Origin: Manihot esculenta
Taxonomy: Eukaryota; Streptophyta; Magnoliopsida; Malpighiales; Euphorbiaceae
DNA: 64,000 bases
Direction of reading: 5' to 3'
NCBI RefSeq assembly: GCF_001659605.2
Contig: NC_035177.2
Span: 1,922,611 to 1,986,610, forward strand
In this document: positions 11,396 through 23,007 of the stretch, in pieces
Position numbering within the stretch: the first letter of the stretch is position 1
Layout: each line of letters begins with the position of its first letter
Translations under genes and position numbers: made by a program
The notes under the pieces: generated by a model
The model's database searches: none
Told to the model about the DNA's origin: nothing
Seen by the model: the letters and a program-made list of their open reading frames with translations, nothing else

Positions 11396-14300
11396 CTATA
11401 CATCTAGGTGATGTTGCTTATCCAAATCACTTCTTGGGCAGGTTGGATTGCAAGGGTAAGGACAATCAATCTTTTGGAAAGGATTCTCGTCATAAAACCA
11501 ATCTCCAATTGCCTTTGCAATTTTCTGCATGATATATTTTTGGAAAATTATATAATCTTAATAATAATAATAATAATATAATCAAAGTGAAAGACACCAA
11601 AAGTTTCAAGGGAAAAACAAATACTGGTCTATTGATCATAGGGAGAAAAAGAAAGCAGTAATTCTTACTGTTTTGCCAAGTTCTGGAGAGCCAGTCATGA
11701 ACCATGTCTCCTGTAATTCAGTTTGGCAGTGGACATAGCAAGAATCTATATACACACCTTTGGAAGAAGAGTTTGTTGATCTATATAATGTATTCAAGAA
11801 TTTTGTCCTAAAATCTGAAAATAAACCCAAGATTGTCAAAAAAAGAAAAAAGTTACTGAAATCAATCAGGAATTGAATTTGAATTTTGTTGATATATATG
11901 GTTGCTTCTAGTCACCTTGCACTGTTTTAAGTTGAATAGGGGAGCAAGTATTTATGTCAAGCTTGCAAGCTTTCCAGGTGCCACTGGGATCAACAGCACT
12001 TGGTGCCAAAGTATTCTTAATCTGAATCAATAAAATAATATAAAAGATTACTAACTCTGTATCAGTATCCAAAACTTGTGAATATGTTCATAGAGAACTA
12101 GTAATGTGCTTACCTGCCATGAATCGTAAGCTGCATTTAGCACAAACAGGGGTGTCTTTATTTGTTGCACCACGTATTGTGGGAAGAAACACTATAAAAC
12201 ACTAAGAAGAATGAGCATGTCTGTAGAGGAAATAGTGAAAAGGGAAAGAAGCTTGAATACACATACCAATGCAGGGTTTAGTCTTGAAGTACAGGAAAGG
12301 GGTAAATTTTTTGCTGATCCCTATAGAGATAATAAAAAATTCTGAATCAGGAATATTTCATAGAATTCAACTCTTCTTCCACAGTAGGTAATGTATATTT
12401 TGAACTAGACCAGAGTAATACAATTAGAAGAGATGAACAAAAATGCAATCCATAACAGAAAGAATGAAAGAAAGAAGATATACATGCAATGAGACCACTT
12501 GATTGAAGTAGGTTTGTATGTGTGGTGCTCCAGAAACATCCTTCCTGTTTAAAATCCTAAAGTGATTAGACTGTGGAAAGATTTAAAATGGCAGACGTAG
12601 TTTTGCACATAGGGTCAGGGCATAAGGTTCCATTAATGAGCTTACACATTGATAAAATAACCAGCATCTGAAAGGCATTTTACTTTAGTACCCATTGGTA
12701 GGAGAGCTCGGAAGCTATCACAGTGTAGAATGGAAGCCAGTCCACCAGCTGAGCAACCAGAAAGAAGAGCCTGAAATGACATAATGTAAAACCTTAATAT
12801 TAAAGGGGATTAAAAGGATTCAAAAAGAAGGAGAAATCTTCTAGTGAATCTTACATTTTCAGCGTTTTTCATTCCTTTAGCTAATAGATCCTCTATGACA
12901 GCAAGAAAAATCCTTGCTCCTCTGAAGTGAAGGTTAGTAGCCTGATCAAATTAGGTTTTGATTAAAGGAAAAAAGAAATTCTGAAATATTTAAGTTGGTT
13001 TCTTCCCAATTTTAAGCAACTTACGGGATTGACTGCTTCCACATCACCGGTAAATGAAGCTCCATCACAGTATCTAATCTTAACTCTATTCCAATTATAG
13101 AAATCTGAAAAAATACCAACAGAATAAAGCTTATGGGACATGTGTGACAATCAAAATTCAAATCAGGATGTCTAAATGTTTAAATATTGGATGATACCTG
13201 GATTATATTGTCTCATGTTGTTCATAATTCCAGAGAAAGCAAGTGGTGTGGCCATTTGCTTTGATGAACCTAAACGAGTATTCTTGCGGGCAAGGCAAGT
13301 TGTTATATTGTTACACCAACCTCCTCCCTTAAAACCATGAAAGAAAAAGGCATGTTGCAATAAGAATGCAAAATCATTCATCATTCTAGAAGTAAACAAC
13401 TGCTCTTCATCCATCTTTCCAATTATGGTATTTAGTGGTATCTGACAATAATATATTTTATTTAGTATTTTAAACAGATTCAAAACACAATCTAACATGA
13501 TTAGAAGGAGACACGGAACAATTAGTCTTGAATTTTACAGCAAACTTGGATCGGGTTTAACTTTTACTGCCGATATTTGATAAACCCACGATAATTTTTC
13601 AGAAAGAAATTTCGAGATACACGACTTTCAAAAATATGATGAAGGCCGCATACATGTCATAAAGTTGGATGCGAAAATTTCATCATTTAGAGATCAATTT
13701 TACATTTTAATTATTTTTTAAAATATTTTTGTAATTTTGCATATTAGGGTTTTTTCCGTTATAAATAGTTTTAGCTATTTAAAATTCACTTTTCAATTTT
13801 TGAAAAATTTCAATAAGATTTTTTGGTTTCTAGTCTATCATTTCATTTATATCGTCTTAGCCAAACGACATTGGTTAAAATCAAACCATATTGATTAAAA
13901 TTTCTGACGGAGTCTAATTAGTACTTTATCAGAAAGTGGATCATAAAACATTACTTCCTCTGACGTTTAGCCAGACCTATTATAACAGTTAATATTATTG
14001 AATTTCGGCTTTGGTTCATACTATCAAATGGACAATATCAGAACTTTTTTTCTTGCAAGAAATTACTAAATGGACATCACTAAAGAAAACAAACCTCAAA
14101 GTGAACCAACCAACTATTAATGCCAGTACCAAACCCCTTATCCAAATGGTATGCTGGAGGGCTTCCATCCAAACAAACTGTAGGACATTATAAATTCAGA
14201 AAATTCAATATTTTTAATTCGAAGAAAAATAAATAGAAGCAATAAAATTTAATTTAATCAGATTGTTGCATACTTACCAGCTCCTTTTGCCACAGCATTC

Positions 14301-14398
14301 CTAACATAAGTAATTCCCACATAGAGGCCTTCTATCTTCTTCAACAACAAAACACAAATAAGAAGATTCATCCATTGACTCATTCTTGAATATATCAT
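11396..14398 (-). CDS. pectin acetylesterase, complete 12-exon gene
   Basis: Exons on the minus strand: 14398-14278, 14177-14095, 13327-13198, 13104-13025, 12941-12855, 12770-12646, 12544-12484, 12320-12267, 12191-12114, 12021-11916, 11814-11669, 11524-11396. All introns are GT-AG, and the exons sum to 1,200 nt (399 aa plus TAG). The product belongs to the plant pectin acetylesterase (CE13/Notum-like) family, which removes acetyl groups from pectin in the cell wall. The N terminus is a hydrophobic signal peptide ([10 protein letters not shown]). Conserved blocks are [31 protein letters not shown], the nucleophile elbow GCSAGG (Ser174), NAAYDSWQ (Asp270) and [10 protein letters not shown] (His337), so the family triad is present. 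The first ATG is at 14,398; an internal Met at residue 6 is an alternative start. The length is normal for the family. I cannot tell which paralogue it is. Confidence 0.95.
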
Positions 14399-14867
14399 CC
14401 TACAAACAAGGAAAAATCATTACTTAAAGAAATTAAGAGAACAAGGGAAATGAGCACCAACCTTTAAAGTTTCAAAACCTTATATAAAGATCTTCAAAAG
14501 TCTCCTTAAAATCCTTTCTCTTTTCCCTTAGAACTCCTAACTCCCAAATTGGTTTGCTCTTCAAATAAACAAAAAGAAGCAAATTTTAATTAAGTTCCAA
14601 CATAGGAAACCTTTAAAGAATGCAAAAAAAACTTTTTCCAACCATATTTTACTTATCCAAGCTTTCTTCTTTTAGAGTTTACTATTTACCTAAGTTTCTC
14701 TCTTGAAAAACCTTGAATTCAAGCTAAGTTTCTCTTTGATCTTTAGCTTGTAAGAGAGTTTGGGCAAGGAGTTGATTTGAAGTAGAAATTTGATGAGCTT
14801 CTATAGTAGGAAGAAATTGTGTAGATGGGGCACACGAGAGGTACAAGAAGAGTGAATAGTTCGTTGT
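14399..14867 (-). other. 5' leader and promoter side of the pectin acetylesterase gene
   Basis: This stretch lies immediately upstream of the pectin acetylesterase ATG. On the minus strand it is pyrimidine-rich in places (for example near 14,510-14,530) and includes possible leader sequence, but I could not place a transcription start, a TATA box or a leader intron with confidence. It ends where the AT-rich dispersed repeat begins. Confidence 0.45.
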
Positions 14868-15600
14868 AGGGGCGAGCAGTAATTGATGAAATCGAAAAAA
14901 GACTTATCGAACTAAATTAATTCAGAAATTTAGTTCAGTTTAATTTTTAATTTTAAAAATTTTATTCGATTCAATTTTGGATTTTTCAAACATATCAATT
15001 AAATTTTTATTTTGTGTTTTCTCTAATCTCAATTAATTTATTTTAGTGCCAAATTTGTTAATATGTCAGCACTTATCAGTTAAAAAGTGTTTGGCTCCAT
15101 TTTATTTGATTTTTTATTTAGTTATGATTAGTATTCGGTTTAAATTAAAAAACCGATAAAATTGAATTAATTTAAAATTTTGATTTAATTTTATTTTGGC
15201 TTGATTTTTATTTTTAAAAATTTTAGTTATTTCAGTTCGATTTAGTTTTAATTATAAAAAATCGATAAAATCAAACCGATTACTAAATAATAATATATTA
15301 TTTTTAATAATATAAAGAGATTAAAATATAACTAAAATTAAAATAATTTAATTGAATTTTAAAATATTAAAAATAAGGTGTATAGTCTAATTAATTAAGT
15401 CAAATCGAATTGAATTAAATCAGATCAATTTAATTCAAATTGATTTCTCTTAAAATCAATTCAATTCGGTTTTTATAAATACTAAAATTTATTTTATAAA
15501 TACTAAAATTTTAAATTTTAATTTATTTGATTCGGATCAATATTAAATCGAACCAACTAGATTCGACTCAAATTTCCATCCAATCAAATTAGCGATTTAC
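14868..15600 (+). repeat. AT-rich dispersed repeat, copy 1
   Basis: Member of an AT-rich family recurring several times between 14.8 and 22.8 kb. Hallmarks are runs like TTTAATTTTTAATTTTAAAAATTT near the left, a central AATAATATATTATTTTTAATAA followed by AAAGAGATTAAA, and an end with TCGAACCAAC. The ends read as loose inverted versions of CGGTTCGATTTAAT, which suggests a MITE-like or foldback origin. No coding capacity. Confidence 0.55.
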
Positions 15601-16843
15601 GTACACTTAATACTCAGAATGTAAGGCGAAGATCTAAAGGTAATTACTAATTTTAATTTTTAAATATAATTATATGTAGAATTCTTTTTTAAAAGAATTG
15701 AGAATATATGAAAATACATTATATTATAATGCAACTATGAAATATTATTGCAATTAATAAAAATTGAGAATATATGATTTTTATTATAATATTAAGAATA
15801 TAAGATTTAAACATATTTTTTTATTATTAAATGCATAACATATTTAATATGTAAAATATATTAATATACAAAATTAAAAAATATATATATATATAAATAT
15901 TTATATTAATATAATTATTATTGTTTATGAAAAATAAAATAAACTAAAATAAATATTATAATTTTGGAGTTAAACAAACAGTGACACTAATTGAAGGCAT
16001 GCAAAGGTAAATGGGGCTCACATGCAATTTATGGCGCGTGTTTCATAGTTCCACCTCACGTGCATGAGCTTACCACTCTCTTTCTTTTCCGTCGGTGATT
16101 TTCTTAACCTGAGAAAAAAAAAATAGCCCTTTTCAGTTGATACCATCTTTTTTCAAGTCACTGGTTGTTTGTTTTGCTTTTGGGATCATTTTTAAAGTTT
16201 AAATTACTATAAAACTCTAAAAAGAAAACTATAAACTCTATGAGTTTTTATAAAATTAATTTAAAATATTTTAATATTTTATAAAATTTAACACATTACC
16301 CTTATTAAAATATCATTATTTATACTATTTAATTTTTATAATTTTAATTATATATATTATTTAATTTTTATAATTTTAAATATTAATATTATTTAATCTC
16401 TCTGATTAAAAATAAAATAAATTTATTACTAATAAAAAAATTAAAAAGTTTAATTTTATAAAATAAAAAAAAATTAATTTACTAATTTTAAAATAAAAAT
16501 GAAAGTCAGAGACATTATAATATTCTCCCATTTCAAAAATTAATTTACTTGCTCATAAAAAAAAAAAAAAATGCCAAACAAACAGGAGTCTTGTAAATTC
16601 TATTGCATTCATAAATACATTTAACAGCTTTTTGTTAAAAGTCATCTATGCAAAATTTTCAAATTACAGCAGCGCCAGAAAATTTATATTTCAAACCAAT
16701 AGTAGGTATTCAAAAATCAATATCTTCAAATCTAACCATTGAAAAATTTTCAAATTCAAACAATAATTTTTAGATGTATATATCTTCGATATATCAAAAG
16801 ATCAACATCAACAGTACAAATTTAATGAAACTCACCTGAGGAA
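15601..16843. other. AT-rich intergenic DNA
   Basis: No gene seen. Long A/T runs include an A-rich run at about 16,557-16,571. A more complex patch at about 15,990-16,110 contains GGCGCGTG and CACGTGCATG, but shows no frame and no partner sequence that I can recognise in the window. Confidence 0.55.
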
Positions 16844-17110
16844 ATGAAACACCTACTGCCTGTGACATCTCTTCCTCTGCTTCTTCTTCTTCTTCTTCTT
16901 TTCCCCTTTCTTTTCTTTTCTTTTCTTATCCTTTCCTTCCCTCTCTTTCTTCTTCTTCTTCTTCTTCTTCTTCTCCCCTTTCCTTTCTTTTCTTTTCGTT
17001 TCGTTTCTTTTCTGTTCTTTTCTTATCCTTTCCTTTCCTCTCTCTCTCTCTCTCTGTTTCCTTTACCTCTTCCCTCTTGGTCCCGTAACCCTCCCCCTTA
17101 CTACTGAGCA
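16844..17110. repeat. pyrimidine-rich microsatellite block (CTT)n, (CTTTT)n, (CT)n
   Basis: About 250 bases of almost pure C/T on the plus strand. It contains (CTT)n at about 16,874-16,900 and again at about 16,946-16,975, TTTTC/CTTTT pentamers between and after them, and (TC)n at about 17,040-17,056. The leucine/phenylalanine-rich and lysine/glutamate-rich frames it opens are by-products of the repeat. Confidence 0.85.
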
Positions 17111-17226
17111 TTGCGCCGCCTACTTATACACTGCCATGTTTTTTCATTTCCTTTTTTTCAATTGCAAAATTATAATTTAATCCTCTAAACTTTTTAAAAC
17201 TTTTATATTACTCTTTGATACTTAGG

Positions 17227-18010
17227 GACGAGCATCAGTTCAATTCGGTTTAATTTTAAACCAAATAGAAAAAATCAAAAATTAAAATTTTAGTACTTAT
17301 AAAAATTAAAATAAATTAATTTTGATCAGAAATCAAATCAAACTGAATCAATATGATTCAGTTTGATTTAATTTATTTTGATCCGTTTGAATTTTTAATA
17401 AATCTTTTATTTTTATATTTTATTTTTATTTTATTTTAATATTTTAAAATTTAATTAGAATATTTTACTCTTAATATGATCTAATCTTTTTATATCATTA
17501 AAAATAATATACTATTATCACATATCAATTCGATTCGATTTTTTTATTTTTTTTATTAAAATCAAACTGGACTCAAATAATTAAAATTTATAATATTAAA
17601 ATTTAAATTAAATTAAAATTAATAAAAAATTAAATTAAAATTTTAAATTAATTTAATTCGATCCATTTTTATGATTTAACATAAATATTGCTCGACTCTG
17701 TTTATACCCTCAATTTTTATTTTACGCTCAATCTTCAATAAACTTTATCGAATCAAACTGAATTAAAATGTAGTTTGGTTTTATTTTATGTGAGAATAAA
17801 CTTTATAATATTATTTAAAATATTATATTATTTTCAATGATATAAAAAGATTAGATCATATTAAGAGTAAAATATTCTTAATTTTCAATCGAACCAAATC
17901 GAACCAAACTGAATCCAACTGACTAATTTTCAATCAAACCAAATCGAACCGATCAAATCTTCAATCAAACCGACCAAATTAAAATATAGTTTGGTTTAAT
18001 TTTATGTGAG
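17227..18010 (-). repeat. AT-rich dispersed repeat, copy 2 (inverted, possibly two fragments)
   Basis: Carries the same landmarks as copy 1 in reverse complement, including TAATATGATCTAATC and CATTAAAAATAATATACTATTATCA. A second partial copy in direct orientation follows from about 17,735 (GATATAAAAAGATTAGATCATATTAAGAGT), so this is a composite of two fragments. Confidence 0.55.
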
Positions 18011-18267
18011 AATAAACTTTATAATATTATTTAAATTATTGACATTTAAATTCATTATATGGGTTTAATTATTTTATATAAATATCAATTTAAACATTTA
18101 ATTTTATAGTTATGAAAATTTATTTTTACATAAACCGTATTTTATATATAATACATTTATTTATTTATTTTAAAATTAAAAAAAATTATTAATTAATTTA
18201 AAATTTAATTGTGGTGAAGGCCGTGGGCTGTGGCCAGTTGTATGGACATTTGATGCCGGAAAAAAAT

Positions 18268-18562
18268 TGGAGATAGAGCTACGTAAGGAAATGTCAACCA
18301 TGACGTCACCTGCCTAGTTGGCATGGTCCCGCTCAAATTATACGTGGCAAATATCCAATGGCTGACATTTATTCCATCGAGTTAGTTCGCCAATGAGCGG
18401 ACACGTGATTGTCGGTGATTGGCTTTTTATGTGGGACCCAAATATGGTAAAGTTGTTGGACCCAAATCTGCTTAAGCGCGTGGTGAAGTCGTGGGAATTT
18501 TTTATTGAACCATTTCTAATGAACTTGTTCCTTATAAATATTTGTTCTCATTAAATTTGCAA
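18268..18562. repeat. duplicated ACGT-rich block, copy 2 (partner at 9.17-9.48 kb)
   Basis: Same order of landmarks as 9,166-9,482, including GACGTCACC, TACGTGGCA, GCGGACACGTGAT, GTCGGTGATTGGC and CTTAAGCGCGTGG. The similarity extends left to about 18,205 (GTGGTGAAGGCCGTGGGC, GGCCAGTTGTATGG). It ends before a TATA-like CCTTATAAATA near 18,530. No coding frame follows. Confidence 0.7.
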
Positions 18563-18649
18563 ACATACCGACCGACATTATATATTTGTGATCTACATTT
18601 TCTAAATTATTAATTTTTCCTTCCTTTCAAAGGAAAGTACTTTTATTTT

Positions 18650-19115
18650 ACTTAAGGAGCGATTGGGAGCCGTATTTAATTTAAATTAAAAAATTTAACC
18701 CAATTAAATTAATTTAAAATTTTAATTTAATTTTTTATTTATTTTGATTTGACTCGGTTTAATTTTTAATTTAAAAAATTTCATTTATTTCGATTCGATT
18801 CGATTTTAATCAGAAAAAAATCAAATCGAATCGATTAGTGATAATAATATATTATTTTTAATAATATTGAGAAATTAAATCATATTAAAATTAAAATATT
18901 TTAATTAAATTTTAAAATACTAAAAATAGAGTGTAAAAATAAAAAATTTATTAAAAATTAAAATCAATCAAATCAAATCGATTCAGTTGGATTCAGTTTC
19001 TGATCAAAATCAATTCAGTTTGATTTTTATAAATACTAAAATTTTAATTTTTAGTTTATTTAGTTTGGTTCGCTTTTGAATCGAACCGACCAAATGATCA
19101 CCTTAATTTTACTTC
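18650..19115 (+). repeat. AT-rich dispersed repeat, copy 3
   Basis: Well-preserved member of the family, about 460 bases. It includes TCGATTCGATTCGATTTTAAT, the central AATAATATATTATTTTTAATAA and a right end TTGAATCGAACCGACC followed by AAATGATCACC. Same orientation as copy 1. Confidence 0.6.
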
Positions 19116-19429
19116 TAAATCTTCTTTATTTTCAATCAACATAAATAAAAAAAAATCTCTTCATTAAAATTCTATTTGATGGAAGAAAATAACTTGTATA
19201 ATAAAAAATAATCTATGAAAAGTATTTTTAATAAAGTAATTTATTTTTTATTATTTAATTTAATTAATAAAATATATTATATAAATTTATATATAATTCT
19301 CAAAATATATAAAATATTTTTTTAAATAATTTTCTTTTTTAAAAAAATAATTATTTCCTTAAAAAATTTAATTTTTTCTTAATAAAAAAATATTTTTTAT
19401 ATCATGTTTCTATTTGATATTTAGGAGTA

Positions 19430-19645
19430 AATGCAATTTTTGAAAGTGGTACACAAATACCTTTTTTATTGCCGCAAACCGTGCAGAATTAAATTTTTTT
19501 GATAAAAAAAATATTTTTTTATTTCAGCGTAAATGAAATTCTTAAAAATGGTACACAAAGTACTTTTTTCACTGCCGCACACGGTGCAGAACATTATTAA
19601 TTTTTTTAGTGTCATACACACTATAAAATATTAAAAATATTTTTT
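19430..19645. repeat. imperfect tandem duplication with a GC-richer core
   Basis: Two units about 115 bases apart each contain a GTGGTACACAAA or ATGGTACACAAA core, then a T-run, then TTGCCGCAAACCGTGCAG or CTGCCGCACACGGTGCAG. The GC-rich cores stand out from the surrounding A/T-rich DNA. No frame and no recognised family. Confidence 0.6.
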
Positions 19646-20980
19646 TAAAAAAAATATTTTTATTTTAGCTTACCTTTACTCTTATTTTCTTTTTAAATTC
19701 AAGTTAAAATAAATTATGATTCCACTCTTACGCTACGTTCATAATTTTATATGTTTTTTTTCTTTTTCAGTTTTCTCACTTTCAAATAAAGTAATTTTTT
19801 ATAAAACTTATTGATATTGTTTCGATTCTTTCTTTAAATAATAGATCTGCAAAATAATAAAAAAATATATGGTAGGTTAGTGGATAAAATCTTCGATATT
19901 TAAATTAATAAAAAATTTAAGGTAAATTTAGATAAAAGAATAGTTAGATCACAGATCTATAGATTGTTCCTTTAAATAGGTTGTTGGTAGTCTTATTTTA
20001 ATAAGATTTAAATTCTGTAATTGAATTCTAATAGAATAAGAAAAATTGAGTCTCAGGAGTAGTCTGAAATTGATCTTGAGGGCCCTTTTTATCCTGGACC
20101 GGGTCATAGAAAAATGCATTGTCTTAAGACTTTTAGGGTTTTTGTATTAATATCATTAGTCGCTCATCGCGTTACTTTGCTCATCGCGTTACTTTTAGAG
20201 GATTCTACATTGGCAAAATGAGAAGTCGATACCCTGCTTTCTTTGTTTATTTTCTATATAAAAAGATGTGTGGGACTCACTTTCCTCACACCAACCTTCA
20301 AATCTCCTTCCTCTCTAGCATTTTCTTTCGGTCACCAGTCTTAAAAGCTTATTCTTTGTGTTTTTCATATTTATTTGCTCAAGGTATTCTTCTTTTATTT
20401 CTAAGTTTTTCTTGTGATTTTTTATTGAGTATTTTTCAATTTTTGAGATTTTGTATTACTTGAAAATTTCTGATTTTTCAATCTTTGGCATCGGTTTCGG
20501 TCTTCGACAATAACTTTTGGTTCTCCCTCCGCCTACAGTTTTTAGCTGATGATTTTGGGCCTCCAGTTTTCAGTCACAACTGTTTTTTATTATAATATTT
20601 AATCGTTAAAATATTAATAATAATTTTGTTGAGATAAATTCTTATTTTTATAACGTTTTGAAAAATCCATGATTTTAATTTTTAAGTATTATAAAAAAAT
20701 TTAAAATACTCTCAATACAGATGTATTAATTAATAAATTTTTTAATAAAACACTAATGAAAAAATTTACGGAATGACTAATAAATTTTTTAAGATGTTAA
20801 GAATATTTTAATATATTTTTTAAAATAAAGAAATTAACTAATGAGTGTTTTCATAGAAATTATGTAGTAAATTTTTTAATATTAAAAATTATTTCTAAAT
20901 CAAAATTTAATTTTTTTAATGAAAAATACATGATCTATTTATCATATATTCTTATTATATAAACCATTTTTAGACTCTCA
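19646..20980. other. intergenic DNA with a promoter-like patch, no gene assigned
   Basis: Mostly A/T-rich. A more complex patch at about 20,030-20,560 contains a short direct repeat (two copies of GCTCATCGCGTTACTTT near 20,162-20,195), a TATA-like CTATATAAAAAG at about 20,253-20,264 and a downstream pyrimidine-rich leader. It could be a promoter or the core of an old LTR, but I found no partner LTR and no continuing frame. Confidence 0.35.
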
Positions 20981-21215
20981 ATTTTATATATATATTAAAA
21001 AATTTAAATTGAACCGTAATAATAGTATATTATTTTTTATAATATAAAAATATTATAACATAATTAAAATTAAAATATTTTAATTAAATTTTAGAATATT
21101 AAAAATAATATATAAAAATAAAAAATTTATTATAAAAATTAACTCAATTCGATTCAATATCTATCTAAAATCGATTCAATTTGATTTTTATAAATACTAA
21201 ATTAAATGTTGATCT
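20981..21215 (+). repeat. AT-rich dispersed repeat, copy 4 (partial)
   Basis: Contains the central AATAATAGTATATTATTTTT block and the TCAATTCGATTCAATAT segment of the family in the same orientation as copies 1 and 3. The outer ends are missing. Confidence 0.5.
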
Positions 21216-21384
21216 ATATATATACTAGCAAATTATGGTAAGTTTTTCAATTAGTTTGCTGAAATTAATGGCGTTGAACCGTCTACGGAGGTTGCAATTT
21301 TATAGAGAAAGAACATTGAAAAAACAGTGGTCCACTTGAAATGGGTTGAGATTGAAGGATAATGAGTTAATGATAGCGAAATAG

Positions 21385-21660
21385 AATTTGTTTGGATGTG
21401 GGTTACCATTTCACCAAGAGGTTGGCCAACCACTAATGCATGATAATCATCATAAACATGAAAATGACTTTTAGACTTACAATTCAATAATGCTAAGCAT
21501 TAGCTTATAAATGGTTGGAAAAGTCCTAATAAAGGGTCCCATGCCCTACTATTGCTTAGTGAAGGAAGAGGACTTTCACATATTATTATTTTTTATTCGA
21601 GTACTTGTCAACCCATCACTATCATACTTGTCATTTTCATATTTATTATTTAATTATATT
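21385..21660. repeat. duplicated intergenic block, copy 1 (partner at 30.36-30.69 kb)
   Basis: Aligns by eye with 30,363-30,690. Shared segments include ATGTGGGTTA, TTTCACCAAGAGGTTGGC, CATGCATGATAATC (partial), AACATGAAAATGACTTTTAG, GTCCTAATAAAGGGTCCCAT and CACATATTATTATT. The partner carries an extra ~60-base insertion. No gene in either copy. Confidence 0.7.
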
Positions 21661-21725
21661 AAAAATTATTTTAAATTTATTTATATTAAATACATATCAT
21701 TAGTAGGACTTAGCTATCTAGTTTA

Positions 21726-22085
21726 AATTGTATAGTTGATTAAATTGAATTAATTTAATTTTATTTAATTTAATTTTTAATTTTAAAATTTTAATTATTT
21801 TAATTTGATTTGATTTTAATTAAAAAAAATTAAAAAATTAAAATAAATCAATTAATGATAATAATATATTATTTTTAATAATATAAAGAGATTAAATTAT
21901 ATTACAATTAAAATATTTTAATTAAATTTTAAAATATTAAAAATAAAATATAAAAAAATTATTAAAAATTTAAATTAATCAAATCAAATGGAATTGAACT
22001 GAATCAGATCAATTTAATTCAGTTTCTTAAAATTTCAGTTGTCAATTTATTTGAACTGAATCGATCGAATGTTCACTCCTATCAT
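21726..22085 (+). repeat. AT-rich dispersed repeat, copy 5
   Basis: Direct-orientation copy with the AATAATATATTATTTTTAATAA core and a right end GAACTGAATCGATCGAATG followed by TTCACTCC. The right-end motif resembles the reverse complement of the left ends of other copies, which supports inverted termini. Confidence 0.55.
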
Positions 22086-22329
22086 TAATATAGAGAGTGT
22101 ATTTTTTTCTGAAAAAAATATTATTGATAAATATGAATTACATAATTTCAGAGCCACATACGTTTGAGAATATAAAAGAAAATAATTGAGGCCTAACTAA
22201 AAAATGTTCGGCAAACTGATGACCCAAAAATCAGATCCTGTGAAAGGGATCTCCGTTATGTCAATCTCCTTTCAGTTGCGCCAGCTATTAGATGAAACCA
22301 GAGAACATAAATTAAAGATAAGGACATAT

Positions 22330-22770
22330 GAGTTTGATTTAGGGTAAATATTCTAGTAATTTGATTTAAAATTGAATTGAATTAATTAAAATTTTAATAT
22401 TTATAAAAATTAAATTAAATTAATTTTAATAAAAAATTAAATTAAATTAAATCGATCTGATTTGATTTAATTTATTAAATTTGAATTTTTAATAAATTTT
22501 TTATTTTTTATACTTTATTTTTAATATTTTAAAATTTAATTAAAATATTTTAATTTTAATATAATTTAATATTTATATTATCAAAAATAATATACTATTA
22601 TCACTCATCAGTTCGATTTAATTTTTTTATTTTTTTTATCAATATTAAATCAATTTGAAATAATTAAAATTTTTTAAATTAAAAATTAAATAAAATCAAA
22701 ATAAATAAAAAATTAAACTAAAATTTTAAATTAATTTAATTTGATCAGTATATTTTTAGAAAAATTAATA
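22330..22770 (-). repeat. AT-rich dispersed repeat, copy 6 (inverted)
   Basis: Reverse-complement copy with ATCAAAAATAATATACTATTATCA. It lies about 250 bases from copy 5 and faces it, so the pair could form a long imperfect hairpin. Confidence 0.55.
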
Positions 22771-23007
22771 TGAAGAGTAAATTCTTAAAATTTTAGTAGA
22801 AAATTCAAATTTTTATTTATAAAATTTGACTAGAAAAATACTTTATATATATAAAGAAGGATTATTCTCTTCATCTCTATCTACTTCTAATCTTATCATA
22901 TCCACAATAAATTGAAGATAAGAATTTCTTGGAGCCAAGTATTTATATATATAATAAATTAAAGATAAGTATAAAATAAGAGTTTCTTGGAGACACGTAT
23001 GAAACAA

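Noticed and set aside
16844..17111. Leucine/phenylalanine-rich and glutamate/lysine-rich frames
   Set aside because: By-products of the CT-rich microsatellite block.
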